From contig JAXLRU010000003.1 in assembly GCA_046330935.1 (NCBI GenBank), forward strand, positions 310,001 through 374,000: a stretch of 64,000 bases of DNA, written 5' to 3'. Position numbers and translations under genes: made by a program. Positions 16,420 to 25,200 of the stretch are shown one piece after another. Source of the stretch: JAXLRU01 sp046330935 (GTDB lineage: Bacteria > Actinomycetota > Actinomycetes > Actinomycetales > Kineosporiaceae). Under the pieces are notes generated by a model, which worked only from the letters and a program-made list of their open reading frames with translations, was not told the origin of the DNA and did not search any database. Position 1 is the stretch's first letter; the number at the start of each line of letters is the position of its first letter.

Positions 16420-17072
16420 TGGCCGCGGAGAAGGCGTTCCTCAAGCTGGAGACCGGCGAGGAGCTGCGCTGCCTGTACAACCCCGCACGGCTGTCGATCA
16501 GCCGCGGCAACTCCTGGACGGGCACCAGCGCGCCCGGCCAGGGCGTGCCGCAACTGTCCTACGCGGGCGCGAGCTCGGCGACGATGTCGGTCGAGCTGTT
16601 CTTCGACACCACCGACACGGGCACGCCCGTCACCACGTACACGGGCAAGCTCATGGGGCTCATGGACATCGATCCGAGCCTGCCCGGCAGCGACCCGGAG
16701 AAGAACAATGCCCGGCCCCCGTACGTGGTCTTCCACTGGGGGCGGCTCTACTCGTTCAAGGCCGTCGTCACCAGCCTCACGGTGACGTTCACCTACGTGT
16801 CCGCCGACGGCGTCCCGCTGCGCGCCACCGTCGGCCTGCAGCTGCGCCAGTACGAGGCGTCCGAGGCCTTCGGCCCGCAGAACCCCACCTCCGGCACGCC
16901 CCACCCGCACCGGGTGCACCGGGTGCAGCCCGGCGAGACCCTCGACCGCATCGCCGCCCGGCACTACGGCGACGCGACCCGGTGGCGGCAGCTCGCCGCG
17001 GCCAACCGGATCGAGGACCCGCTCGCGCTGCGGGCAGGGGCCCTGCTGGCGATCCCGGGGGTGGACTCGTGA
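16419..17072 (+). CDS. LysM-domain baseplate adaptor (Afp7-like)
   Basis: The 217-residue protein has an N-terminal beta-rich domain (KAFLKLETGEELRCLYNPA, then SVELFFDTTDTG) like phage gp53 and CIS Afp7 proteins. A C-terminal LysM motif covers about residues 165-213 (HRVQPGETLDRIAARHYGD, then WRQLAAANRI). Such proteins join the tube initiator ring to the spike, where the LysM fold acts as an adaptor rather than a wall-binding domain. The ATG at 16419 overlaps the previous TGA by one base. Confidence 0.93.
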   Translation: MAAEKAFLKLETGEELRCLYNPARLSISRGNSWTGTSAPGQGVPQLSYAGASSATMSVELFFDTTDTGTPVTTYTGKLMGLMDIDPSLPGSDPEKNNARPPYVVFHWGRLYSFKAVVTSLTVTFTYVSADGVPLRATVGLQLRQYEASEAFGPQNPTSGTPHPHRVHRVQPGETLDRIAARHYGDATRWRQLAAANRIEDPLALRAGALLAIPGVDS

Positions 17073-18883
17073 GCGTCACCGCGACGGCGTCCCCGGGCAC
17101 GGCGCTCGCACCGTTGCTGCTGGTCGACGGCCAGGTCGTCGGGCAGAAGTACGCCGACGCCCTGGTCGAGCTGCGCCTGCTGACGGCCCTGCGCACGATC
17201 GGCCGGAGCACCCTGCGCTTCACCGACCCCGGCTACGCGCTGGTCGGGGACGCGGCGTTCGCGCTCGGCAGGAAGGTCGAGGTGAGGGCCCGCGGGCGCG
17301 GCCAGCACGACCGAGCCGTGTCGCTGTTCGAGGGCACGGTCACGTCGGTCGGTCTGGAGCAGCCCGCCGGGGGCGTCCCCGAGCTCGTCGTCGTCGTCGT
17401 CGAGGACGGCGCCTACGCGCTGAGCCGGCAGGCCCACGCGGCGACCTACCAGACCATGTCGTGGGCGGGGATCATCGAGAAGGTCGTGGCCGGCGCGGGG
17501 CTGCGCTCGTCGGTGAGCACCCCGCCCGGCGACCAGGACTACGTGCTGCAGGCCGACACCGACCTCGCGTTCGTCGACGAGGTCGCCCGCCGCTACGGCT
17601 GCGACTGGATCGTCGCCGGGTCGACCTTCCACTTCTGGCCGAACAACGGGCGCTCCGGCACCCCCCTCGCGCCCGAGGTCGCCCTCGCCGTCGGGGACTC
17701 GCTGCTGGAGTTCACCGTGCGGGTGCACGACGACCCGCCGCGCAAAGTCGCCGTCCGCGGCTGGGACGCCCGCCGCCAGGAGCTCGTCCAGGGCGTCGCC
17801 GACGCCGAGAAGGCCGGCGCCGTCCCCCCGTCCCTGGCCGAGGCGGTCCGCGCGAAGCCGACGGGGACGGGCCTCGTGCTCACGACGCTCGCGAGCCCCA
17901 CCGACGCGACGGACGCCAAGCGGCTGGCCACGGCGATGCTCAAGGCCAGCGGCTGGGTGACGGCGCGGGGCCGGGGGCCGCTGGCACCCGGGTTGCGCCC
18001 CGGCGGCACGGTCACGGTCAGCGGCGTGGGGCCCGCGGGCGGCAGCTACCCCGTCGTCGAGGTCGAGCACGTGTACCGGGCGGACGGGTTCTGGACCAGG
18101 TTCACGGCGGGCGACCGCGCACCCGCGGGGCTGGCCGCGATCGCCTCGGGCGGGCCGGGCGCCGTCGGTGCGGCGTACGACCCCGGCCACGCCGGCCTGC
18201 TCGTCGGCACCGTCAGCGACCTCGCCGATCCCGAGGGGTTCGGCCGGGTCCGGGTCCGCCTGGAGACCCTCGGCGACCAGGTCACGACCGCGTGGGCGCG
18301 GGTCGCGACCGTCGGCGGCGGCAAGGCGCGGGGTGTCACGTTCCTGCCCGAGGTCGGCGACGAGGTGCTCGTCGGCTTCGAGGGCGGCGACTCCCGCCGG
18401 CCCGTCGTGCTCGGGGGCCTGTTCGGCAGCCGGGACACGCTGCCCACGAAGCTCACCGCCGAGGGCGGCGGCTCGGTGCAGGCGCGGCGGCTGAGCTCGC
18501 GGCTCGGGCACGTGGTGGAGCTGAGCGACGGCAGCGCCCCCGCGGAGCAGCACGTGCTGCTCAGCCTCGCCGGAGGGCAGGCGCGGCTGCGGCTGGGCAA
18601 GGACAGGGCCGACCTCGAGGTGCCCACCGGCGTGCCCCTCACGATCACCGCCGGGGCGTCGAGCATCGAGCTGGACGGCGCCGGGAAGGTCGCGCTCAAG
18701 GGCGCCGAGATCTCCGTGAAGGGCACCGTGTCCGTGACGATCGAGGCGCCGCAGGTCACGCTCACGGCGACGGGCCCGTTGAAGGCGTCCGGGGCGACCG
18801 TCGCCGTCGAGGGTCGGGCGCAGGCGACGCTGGAGGCCGCCGGCCAGACCGTCGTCAAGGGCGGCGTGGTGATGATCAACTGA
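17069..18883 (+). CDS. VgrG-type spike protein
   Basis: The 604-residue protein has the late-control-D-like N-terminal domain (FVDEVARRYGCDWIVAG; WDARRQELVQG), then a gp5-type OB segment around residues 385-470 (GTVSDLADPEGFGRVRVRLE; ARVATVGGGKARG; DEVLVGFEGGD). The C-terminus is a short beta-helix of alternating Val/Thr strands ending VVKGGVVMIN. It forms the trimeric spike at the tip of the tube. No separate PAAR tip gene was recognised in the window, so this C-terminus may be the tip or a tip protein may be elsewhere. The GTG at 17069 overlaps the upstream stop as GTGA. Confidence 0.95.
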   Translation: MSVTATASPGTALAPLLLVDGQVVGQKYADALVELRLLTALRTIGRSTLRFTDPGYALVGDAAFALGRKVEVRARGRGQHDRAVSLFEGTVTSVGLEQPAGGVPELVVVVVEDGAYALSRQAHAATYQTMSWAGIIEKVVAGAGLRSSVSTPPGDQDYVLQADTDLAFVDEVARRYGCDWIVAGSTFHFWPNNGRSGTPLAPEVALAVGDSLLEFTVRVHDDPPRKVAVRGWDARRQELVQGVADAEKAGAVPPSLAEAVRAKPTGTGLVLTTLASPTDATDAKRLATAMLKASGWVTARGRGPLAPGLRPGGTVTVSGVGPAGGSYPVVEVEHVYRADGFWTRFTAGDRAPAGLAAIASGGPGAVGAAYDPGHAGLLVGTVSDLADPEGFGRVRVRLETLGDQVTTAWARVATVGGGKARGVTFLPEVGDEVLVGFEGGDSRRPVVLGGLFGSRDTLPTKLTAEGGGSVQARRLSSRLGHVVELSDGSAPAEQHVLLSLAGGQARLRLGKDRADLEVPTGVPLTITAGASSIELDGAGKVALKGAEISVKGTVSVTIEAPQVTLTATGPLKASGATVAVEGRAQATLEAAGQTVVKGGVVMIN

Positions 18884-19284
18884 TGGACGCCTCCTTCGTC
18901 GGCGCGGGGTTCTCCTGGCCCCTGCAGGTCGACCACACCGGATCGCTGCGGCTCTCCTCGGGCACCGACGACCTCGACCGCTCGATCCGCGTCGTCCTGC
19001 TCACCGCCCCCGGGGAACGCGTCATGCGCCCGGCGTTCGGCTGCCGGATCTGGGAGCTGGCCTTCGAGCCCGTCACCCCCACGCTGCTCGGCCTCGTCGC
19101 CGTCGCCGTCCGCGAGGCGCTGGCGCAGTGGGAGCCGCGGATCGACGTCCTCACCGTGGAACCCACCCAGGACGCCCAGGACCCGGGCCTCGTGCGCGTG
19201 GCGATCAGCTACCGCGTGAAGTCCACCAACGACCGCCGCAACCTCGTGTACCCGTTCTACGTGATCCCGCGGGAGGACCGCTGA
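18883..19284 (+). CDS. gp25/GPW baseplate wedge protein
   Basis: The 133-residue protein matches the gp25 family: GFSWPLQVDHTGSLRLSSG at the start, then the signature LLTAPGERVMRPAFGC and a C-terminal VYPFYVIP. It is the conserved baseplate core piece that starts sheath polymerisation. The ATG at 18883 shares one base with the VgrG stop, and the next gene begins at its own last base, so the baseplate genes are translationally linked. Confidence 0.96.
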   Translation: MDASFVGAGFSWPLQVDHTGSLRLSSGTDDLDRSIRVVLLTAPGERVMRPAFGCRIWELAFEPVTPTLLGLVAVAVREALAQWEPRIDVLTVEPTQDAQDPGLVRVAISYRVKSTNDRRNLVYPFYVIPREDR

Positions 19285-21227
19285 TGCCGCTGCCCGCACC
19301 GAACCTGGACGACCGCTCGTTCCAGGACATCGTCGACGAGACCAAGCGGATGATCCCCCGGTTCGCGCCCGAGTGGACCAACCACAACGTGTCCGACCCG
19401 GGCGTCGCGCTGATCGAGCTGTTCGCGTGGATGAGCGAGATGGTGCTCTTCCGGGTCAACCAGCTGCCCGAACGGCTGTTCGTGCACTTCCTCAACCTCG
19501 CCGGGATCGAGCCGTTCCCTCCCTCCAGCGCTCGCACCGACCTCACGTTCTGGCTCTCGGCGCCCGCCGCCGTGCCCCTGGAGATCCCCGCGGGGACCGA
19601 GGTCGCGACGTCCGCGACGGCCGCCGACGCCGTCGTGTTCTCCACCGAGACCGGCGCGCTCGTCGTCCCGCCCCGGCTGGTCGCCGCCCACGCCACCCCG
19701 GCCTCGGGCGGCGCCCCGGTCGACTGCTGGGACGACCTCGCCTACCCGGCCTCGGCCGCCACCTGCTTCCCCTCCGACCCGGCCACGCCCGGGGACGCGC
19801 TGCTGCTCGGCTTCGCGCAGTCGCTGGCCGGGCTCGTCGTGCGGCTGTCCGTGCAGGCCAGCGCCGCGGGGATCGGCGTCGACCCCGCCGATCCGCCGCT
19901 GTCCTGGGAGGTCTGGACGGGCGGGGCGTGGGCGCGCTGCCACGTCCACAGCGACACGACCGGGGGGCTCAACCGCGACGGGGACGTCGTCCTGATGGTC
20001 CCGCGCGCGCACGCGCCGCTGACGCTGGCCGGGACGGCGGCGCACTGGCTGCGGGTGCGGATGCTCGCCGCGCGCCCCGGGCAGCCCACGTACGAGGCGT
20101 CGCCGCGGGTCGCGTCGGTGCAGGCCCAGGCGGTGGGGGTGGTCGTCCCCGCCGAGCACTCCACGTCCCGCCCGCGCGAGGTGCTGGGCAGGTCGACGGG
20201 CGTGCCCGGCCAGGCCTTCGCCGTCGCGGCCCCGCCCGTGGCCGCCCGCCGCGAGGGCGAGGTGGTCGAGGTGATCGGCCGGCGCGGCACCACGGTGTGG
20301 CAGGAGGTGTCGGACTTCTCCGCCTCCGGCCCCGAGGACCGGCACGTGGTCTGGGACTCGGCGACCGGCGTGGTGCGGTTCGGGCCGAGCGTGCGCCACC
20401 CCGACGGGTCGCTGCGCCGGCACGGGGCGGTCCCGCCCGACGGCGCGCAGGTCGTCGTCACCGGGTACCGGCACAGCGGCGGGGCCGCCGGGAACGTGGG
20501 GGCGCGCACCCTGACGGCCCTGCGCAGCACCGTCCCGTTCGTCGCGAGCGTGATCAACCTCGCCCCGGCGAGCGGGGGCGTCGACGCGGAGACGGTGGAG
20601 GAGGCGAAGGTCCGCGGGCCCCTGTCGCTGCGCACCGGCCAGCGCGCGGTGACCGCGGGCGACTTCGAGCGGATCACCCGGGAGGTGTCGGTGGAGGTCG
20701 CCCGGGCGCGCTGCCTGCCGGGGCGCGAACCGGGGCAGGCCGTGCGGGTGCTCGTCGTCCCGCAGGTGCGCCGCGACCCGGGGGCGCAGACGATCGACGA
20801 CTACGCCCTGTCCGAACCGCTGTTCGCCGCGATCTGCCGGGCCCTGGACCTGCGGCGGACGGTCGGCGTGGCCGTGGAGGTCGGCACCCCGTTCTACCAG
20901 GGCGTCAGCGTCGCCGTGCTGCTGCGCGCCCTGCCCGGGCGTCCCGCCGCGCTGGTGCGCCAGCGGGCGCTCGACGTGGTCGACCGGTACGTGAACCCCC
21001 TCACCGGCGGGCCCGAGGGCACGGGCTGGCCGTTCGACGCGGAGCTCAGCGCGGCCGCCGTCGGGGCGCTGCTGGAGGCCGTGGACGGCGTCGAGCGGGT
21101 CGAGGAGATCGTCCTGTTCGAGTACGACCTGCGCACCGGGGCGCGGCTGGGCGCGGGGCGCGAGACCCTGCGCCCGCAGCCGAACACGCTGTTCCTCTCC
21201 GCCGCGCCGCGGGTGGTCGTGCGGTGA
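19284..21227 (+). CDS. baseplate J-like wedge protein (Afp11/gp6-like)
   Basis: The 647-residue protein starts LDDRSFQDIVDETKRMIPRF and contains NVSDPGVALIELFAWMSEM, both diagnostic of CIS baseplate proteins of the gp6/J group. A later block (RTGQRAVTAGDFERITREV; VRVLVVPQVRRDPGA) belongs to the conserved wedge core. It is shorter than the roughly 800-1100-residue versions of Afp11, so some peripheral insertions are missing. It forms the ring around the spike with gp25 and the following protein. Confidence 0.93.
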   Translation: MPLPAPNLDDRSFQDIVDETKRMIPRFAPEWTNHNVSDPGVALIELFAWMSEMVLFRVNQLPERLFVHFLNLAGIEPFPPSSARTDLTFWLSAPAAVPLEIPAGTEVATSATAADAVVFSTETGALVVPPRLVAAHATPASGGAPVDCWDDLAYPASAATCFPSDPATPGDALLLGFAQSLAGLVVRLSVQASAAGIGVDPADPPLSWEVWTGGAWARCHVHSDTTGGLNRDGDVVLMVPRAHAPLTLAGTAAHWLRVRMLAARPGQPTYEASPRVASVQAQAVGVVVPAEHSTSRPREVLGRSTGVPGQAFAVAAPPVAARREGEVVEVIGRRGTTVWQEVSDFSASGPEDRHVVWDSATGVVRFGPSVRHPDGSLRRHGAVPPDGAQVVVTGYRHSGGAAGNVGARTLTALRSTVPFVASVINLAPASGGVDAETVEEAKVRGPLSLRTGQRAVTAGDFERITREVSVEVARARCLPGREPGQAVRVLVVPQVRRDPGAQTIDDYALSEPLFAAICRALDLRRTVGVAVEVGTPFYQGVSVAVLLRALPGRPAALVRQRALDVVDRYVNPLTGGPEGTGWPFDAELSAAAVGALLEAVDGVERVEEIVLFEYDLRTGARLGAGRETLRPQPNTLFLSAAPRVVVR

Positions 21228-21763
21228 GGCGGCCCGGCTGGCTCGTGGACCAGCTGCCCGTGGGGATGGTGTCGGAGGACTTCTTCGCCCGCTTCGTCGC
21301 GATGTTCGAGGCCGAGGCCGACACCCTGATGGCGCACGGGGACAGCCTCGAACACCTCGCCGACGCGACCGTCACGCCGCCCGAGATGCTGCCGTGGCTC
21401 GCGCAGTGGATCGGCCTGCCCGGCCTGGACCCCACCAGGCCCGAGCAGCTGCAGCGGCGGCTGCTGCGCACCGGCGCCCGCACCCTCGCCTGGCGGGGCA
21501 CGCGGCGCGGCCTGCAGCACCTGCTCGAACTGCTCAGCGGCGGGCCCGCCGAGGTCAGCGACGGCGGCGGCGTGGTCGCCGAGGGCCGCGCCCCGCAGGA
21601 CGCCGCGTGGGTCGTGATGCGCGTGGCCTCCACCGGGGGCATGCAGGAGTCCGACTTCGTGACGCTGATCGCCGACGAGGTGCCCGCCCACGTGCGCGTC
21701 GAGCTGTGGGTCGCCGACCGGCAGGTCTGGCCCGCCGGGCCGGTGGACGGGCCTGCGGGGTGA
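21224..21763 (+). CDS. phage tail protein I-like baseplate protein (Afp12-like)
   Basis: The 179-residue protein resembles the P2 gpI/CIS Afp12 N-terminal core: FFARFVAMFEAEADTLMAHG, then MLPWLAQWIGLPGLD and LLRTGARTLAWRGTRRGL. It partners with the J-like protein in the wedge. It is much shorter than typical Afp12 proteins and lacks an obvious fibre-docking extension. No tail-fibre gene was found, consistent with a system that does not dock on other cells. The GTG at 21224 overlaps the upstream TGA. Confidence 0.88.
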   Translation: MRRPGWLVDQLPVGMVSEDFFARFVAMFEAEADTLMAHGDSLEHLADATVTPPEMLPWLAQWIGLPGLDPTRPEQLQRRLLRTGARTLAWRGTRRGLQHLLELLSGGPAEVSDGGGVVAEGRAPQDAAWVVMRVASTGGMQESDFVTLIADEVPAHVRVELWVADRQVWPAGPVDGPAG

Positions 21764-22215
21764 GCGGGACGACGCTGACGTGCCCCGACTGCGGCTCGGT
21801 CGTGGACGTCGACCTGGCCCGCCGCGAGGCCGCCGGCTTCTGCCCGGCGTGCGACTACCCCCTGTTCTGGGCGCGGCCGGGCGACGTGCTCGAGCCCGCG
21901 GGCGGCGGCGACACCGACACGGACGGCGCGCACCACCGCGCCCCCGGGACGCTCGGGACCGACGCCCTGGTGAGCGTCCCCTGCCCCGCGTGCGGCGAGC
22001 TGAACCCGCCCGGTGCGGCCACGTGCTGGCGGTGCGGGTCCGGCCTGGAACCCGCGCCCCCGCCCCCGCCCGCGCCGATCCCCTCGCCCCTGCCCGAACC
22101 CGAGGTGGTCGTGGTGCACGCGCCCGGGCCGCCGTGGTGGTGGTGGGCGCTGGTCGCCGCCGCCGGGGTCGTCGTCGGCGTCGGCATCGGGCTGCTGATC
22201 GCCTGGTGGTGGTGA
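21760..22215 (+). CDS. tandem zinc-ribbon protein with C-terminal membrane anchor
   Basis: The 151-residue protein ends the plus-strand CIS operon. It has two zinc ribbons: CPDC with CPAC in residues 8-33, and CPAC with CWRC in residues about 74-92. A short Pro-rich linker and one C-terminal hydrophobic helix flanked by tryptophans follow (WWWWALVAAAGVVVGVGIGL, ending IAWWW). With no signal peptide it would be tail-anchored, with the ribbons in the cytoplasm. Its GTG overlaps the baseplate gene stop, so it is made with the particle. A role in fixing the particle to the inner face of the membrane is inference. Confidence 0.85.
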   Translation: MSGTTLTCPDCGSVVDVDLARREAAGFCPACDYPLFWARPGDVLEPAGGGDTDTDGAHHRAPGTLGTDALVSVPCPACGELNPPGAATCWRCGSGLEPAPPPPPAPIPSPLPEPEVVVVHAPGPPWWWWALVAAAGVVVGVGIGLLIAWWW

Positions 22216-22244
22216 GCGCACCGCACACTCCAGGGACCCGCGCG

Positions 22245-25200
22245 TCACGGTGACGGCGTCGGCGTCCCGACCTGGTGCGGGCTGTCCGACGGTGCCGTCG
22301 GGGTCGGCGGTGCTTGCGGTGCCTGCGGTGCCTGCGACGTCGGCGAGGTCTGCGGCGGCGTGGTCGGAGGGGCCGACGACGGGGCCGGTGCGGGGGTGGC
22401 CCGGGCGACCTTCGCCTGGGGCGGCGCCGCGGCCTTGGCGAGGACGAACGCCGCCAGGGCGTCGGGCTTGCCGCCCGGAGGCGTCACCGACCCCGGGCTC
22501 ACGGTCCACCCCGGTGACGCCGCAGGGGTGATCAGGTAGCTGCCCGCGGCGTCGACGAAGACGACGTCGGCACCCGCGTCCACGGCGACGGATCCGGTGG
22601 CCACGGTCCCGGCGTGGCCCTGGTCGGTCCGCGCGAGGGTCCAGCCCAGCGACTCCGGGGCCGACGCGTCCGCGCTGGACGCCGCGACGCGCACCCGCAG
22701 CTCGGTCACGGCGACGGACGCCGTCGTGGCGGAGACGCCCACGCTCGCCGTCCAGGTGCCGACGTGGCCCGCGGGGCCGCTCACGGCCGCCGTCCACGCT
22801 CCGGGGGGTACCTGCGGGAACACGGTCTCGTACGTCGTCCCCGACGGGCTGGTCCGGGTCACGGGCTGCGCCGCGAGCGGGGTGGACCCGGGATCGACGG
22901 GGGTCAGCGCCACGAGCGCGCCGGTGAGGTCGTAGCCGTTCGTGGACGTGACCGTCACGGTGACGGCGCGCGCCGTGGCGAACAGGACGACGTCCAGCGA
23001 GGCGACCTGACCGCCGCGGACGACGACCGCGCGCTGGACGGTGGGGTAGTCGTCGTCCTCGTCGGCGCCGAACGTCAGCACGTAGGCCCCGTCCGACAGG
23101 TCCGAGAACGAGAACGCGCCGCTGGGGCTCGTCGTCGTCGTCCGGCCGGTCCCCGCCGAGGGGGGGTCGGCCCGCAAGCCGACCTCGGCGTCACCGATCG
23201 GCGCCGCAGCGGCGGCCCCCGCCTGCCCGGAGACGGTTCCCGAGATCGTGTTGGTCCGGGCCACCACCTGCAGGCTCACCTGGGTCGACGCACCTGCGGG
23301 CACCGTGACGGTCACGGTGAGCGGGGCGTACCCCGGCCCCGACACGTCGAGGGTGTAGGTGTCGGGAACGAGGCCCTTGAAGCAGAAGCGGCCGCCGCTC
23401 GTCGGCGCGTCGCAGCCGCGGGTGGTGCCGGGGCCCCGGCCGATGGCGATCGGGCGCCCGTTCGCGGTGAGCAGCACGACGTCCAGCCCGTCGACGTCGC
23501 CGGTGTCGGACTCGTCGGCGTCGTCGAGCCGCACCACGAACAGCACCGGGTCCGGGTCCAGGCGGATGTCGTGCGCCTTCACCTCGGAGGAGCCCGGCCC
23601 GATGTCGGCCGTCTCCTGCTGCTGGGCGTGGTAGCCGGCCGCGGTCACCCTGAGCAGCCAGTGCCCGCCCACGAGGCCCTGGCTGGTCGTCGTCCCGGTG
23701 ATCCGGTACCGCCCGTCGGCATCCGTGACCGCCGAGAACGCGACGCCGCCCAGCGTCGCCGTCACCGTGACGCCGGCGAGGGTGCGCGTGCGGCCCTCGT
23801 CGGCGGTCGTCGCGGACACCGTCCCCTCGATCGACGCGAGCGGGGTCAGCGGCACGTCGACCGGCTTGAGCCCGTTCGTCATCGTCTGGGCCTTGTCGAC
23901 GACGAAGGCGTAGCCGGCCGCGCGGACCGTCAGCGTGTACTCGCCGCGGGCGACCCGCCCGAACGAGACCGAGTTCGTGCCGGGGGTCGCGGTGAGGGTC
24001 ACGTCGGGGTCACCCGCGCGCTTCAGCGTCACGACGGGGTCTGCCACCGCATGGCCGGACGCCGTGGTCGCGTTCACCGTGAGCGTGCCGAACTGCTGCA
24101 GGGTCAGGGCGAGCTGCCCGGTCGGTGGCGGGGTCGGGGTCGGGGTCGGGGTCTGGGTCGGGGTGGGGCCCGGCGGGCTCTCGGCGAGCGGGACGTCGAG
24201 CGGCACGTCGACGGTGTCGAAGCCGTCGAGGGTCGCGAGCACCCGGTACCGGCCCGGCCGGGCGAGGGTCGCCCCCGCGCCGTCGGGGGCGGCCGGCTGG
24301 GCGAGGTCCTGCCAGGTCGCCGTCCCGTCAGCCGCGACGACGACCCGGGCGGCGGAGGCCCCTGGAGGAGCCTCGACGACGGTGACCCGGACCTTGTCGA
24401 GAGCGACGTCCTGCGGCAACAGGCTCTTGCCGTCGGAGTCCTCGAAGCGCAGCGCCACGGTGACGGGAACCCCGCGCGGCTCCAGGACGATCGGGGCGTC
24501 GTCCAGCGACGTGATGGGGACCTCGGTGCGGAGCAGGTGCGCGAACCGGGTGTCGTCGATCTCGAGCGAGACCAGGCTCCCCTTGAACCCGGTCACCTCG
24601 AACGCGCCGTTCGCGTCGGTGGTCCGGGTCCTCGTCGCGCGGGAAGGGATCAGCCCGGTGTAGCCGACGACACCGGTGACCTCGACGTCCACCCCACCGG
24701 CGAATCGCACGCCCTGACCGTCCGACCACACGAGGCGGGCCGTCGCCGACGGTTGTTCCAGCGGGACGACGACGATCTGCAGCGCCAACTCCTCGTTCAG
24801 CCCGACGTCGAACTCCGGCGTCTCGCCGCGGGTCTTGCAGTCGCCGGTGCAGTCGGCAGGGTGCGCCGCCCTCAGCTGGTAGGTGCCGGGCACCAGCCCC
24901 GACACCCGCAGCGAACCGTCGGCGAGCGTCACGCCCTCCTTCGTCTCGGGGCCGGCGGGCTTCACGCGCACGAGGGTCACCGTCGCGCCCTCCTGCCGCA
25001 GGAGGGCGGCGCCGCCGGCATCGGACATGACCGTCAGCGCGACGACGCCGAGCCGGTCGACGGTCGGGTCGTAGCGCTGCACCTGCCCCGCCTGGACGGT
25101 GAGGACGACGGCCGCGACGGGGGTGTACTCCCCGCCGGCCGGCAGCACGGAGACCGCGTACGAGCCGGGGTCCAGCCGTCGCAGCTGGTAGCTGCCGTCC

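Noticed and set aside
13312..16964. Two minus-strand open frames of about 1000 residues opposite the disordered CIS gene
   Set aside because: Artefacts of very high GC; they cross several well-supported genes and show only Arg/Gly/Ala low complexity.
22216..22244. Terminator between the two convergent CIS operons
   Set aside because: The 29-base gap contains no convincing inverted repeat.
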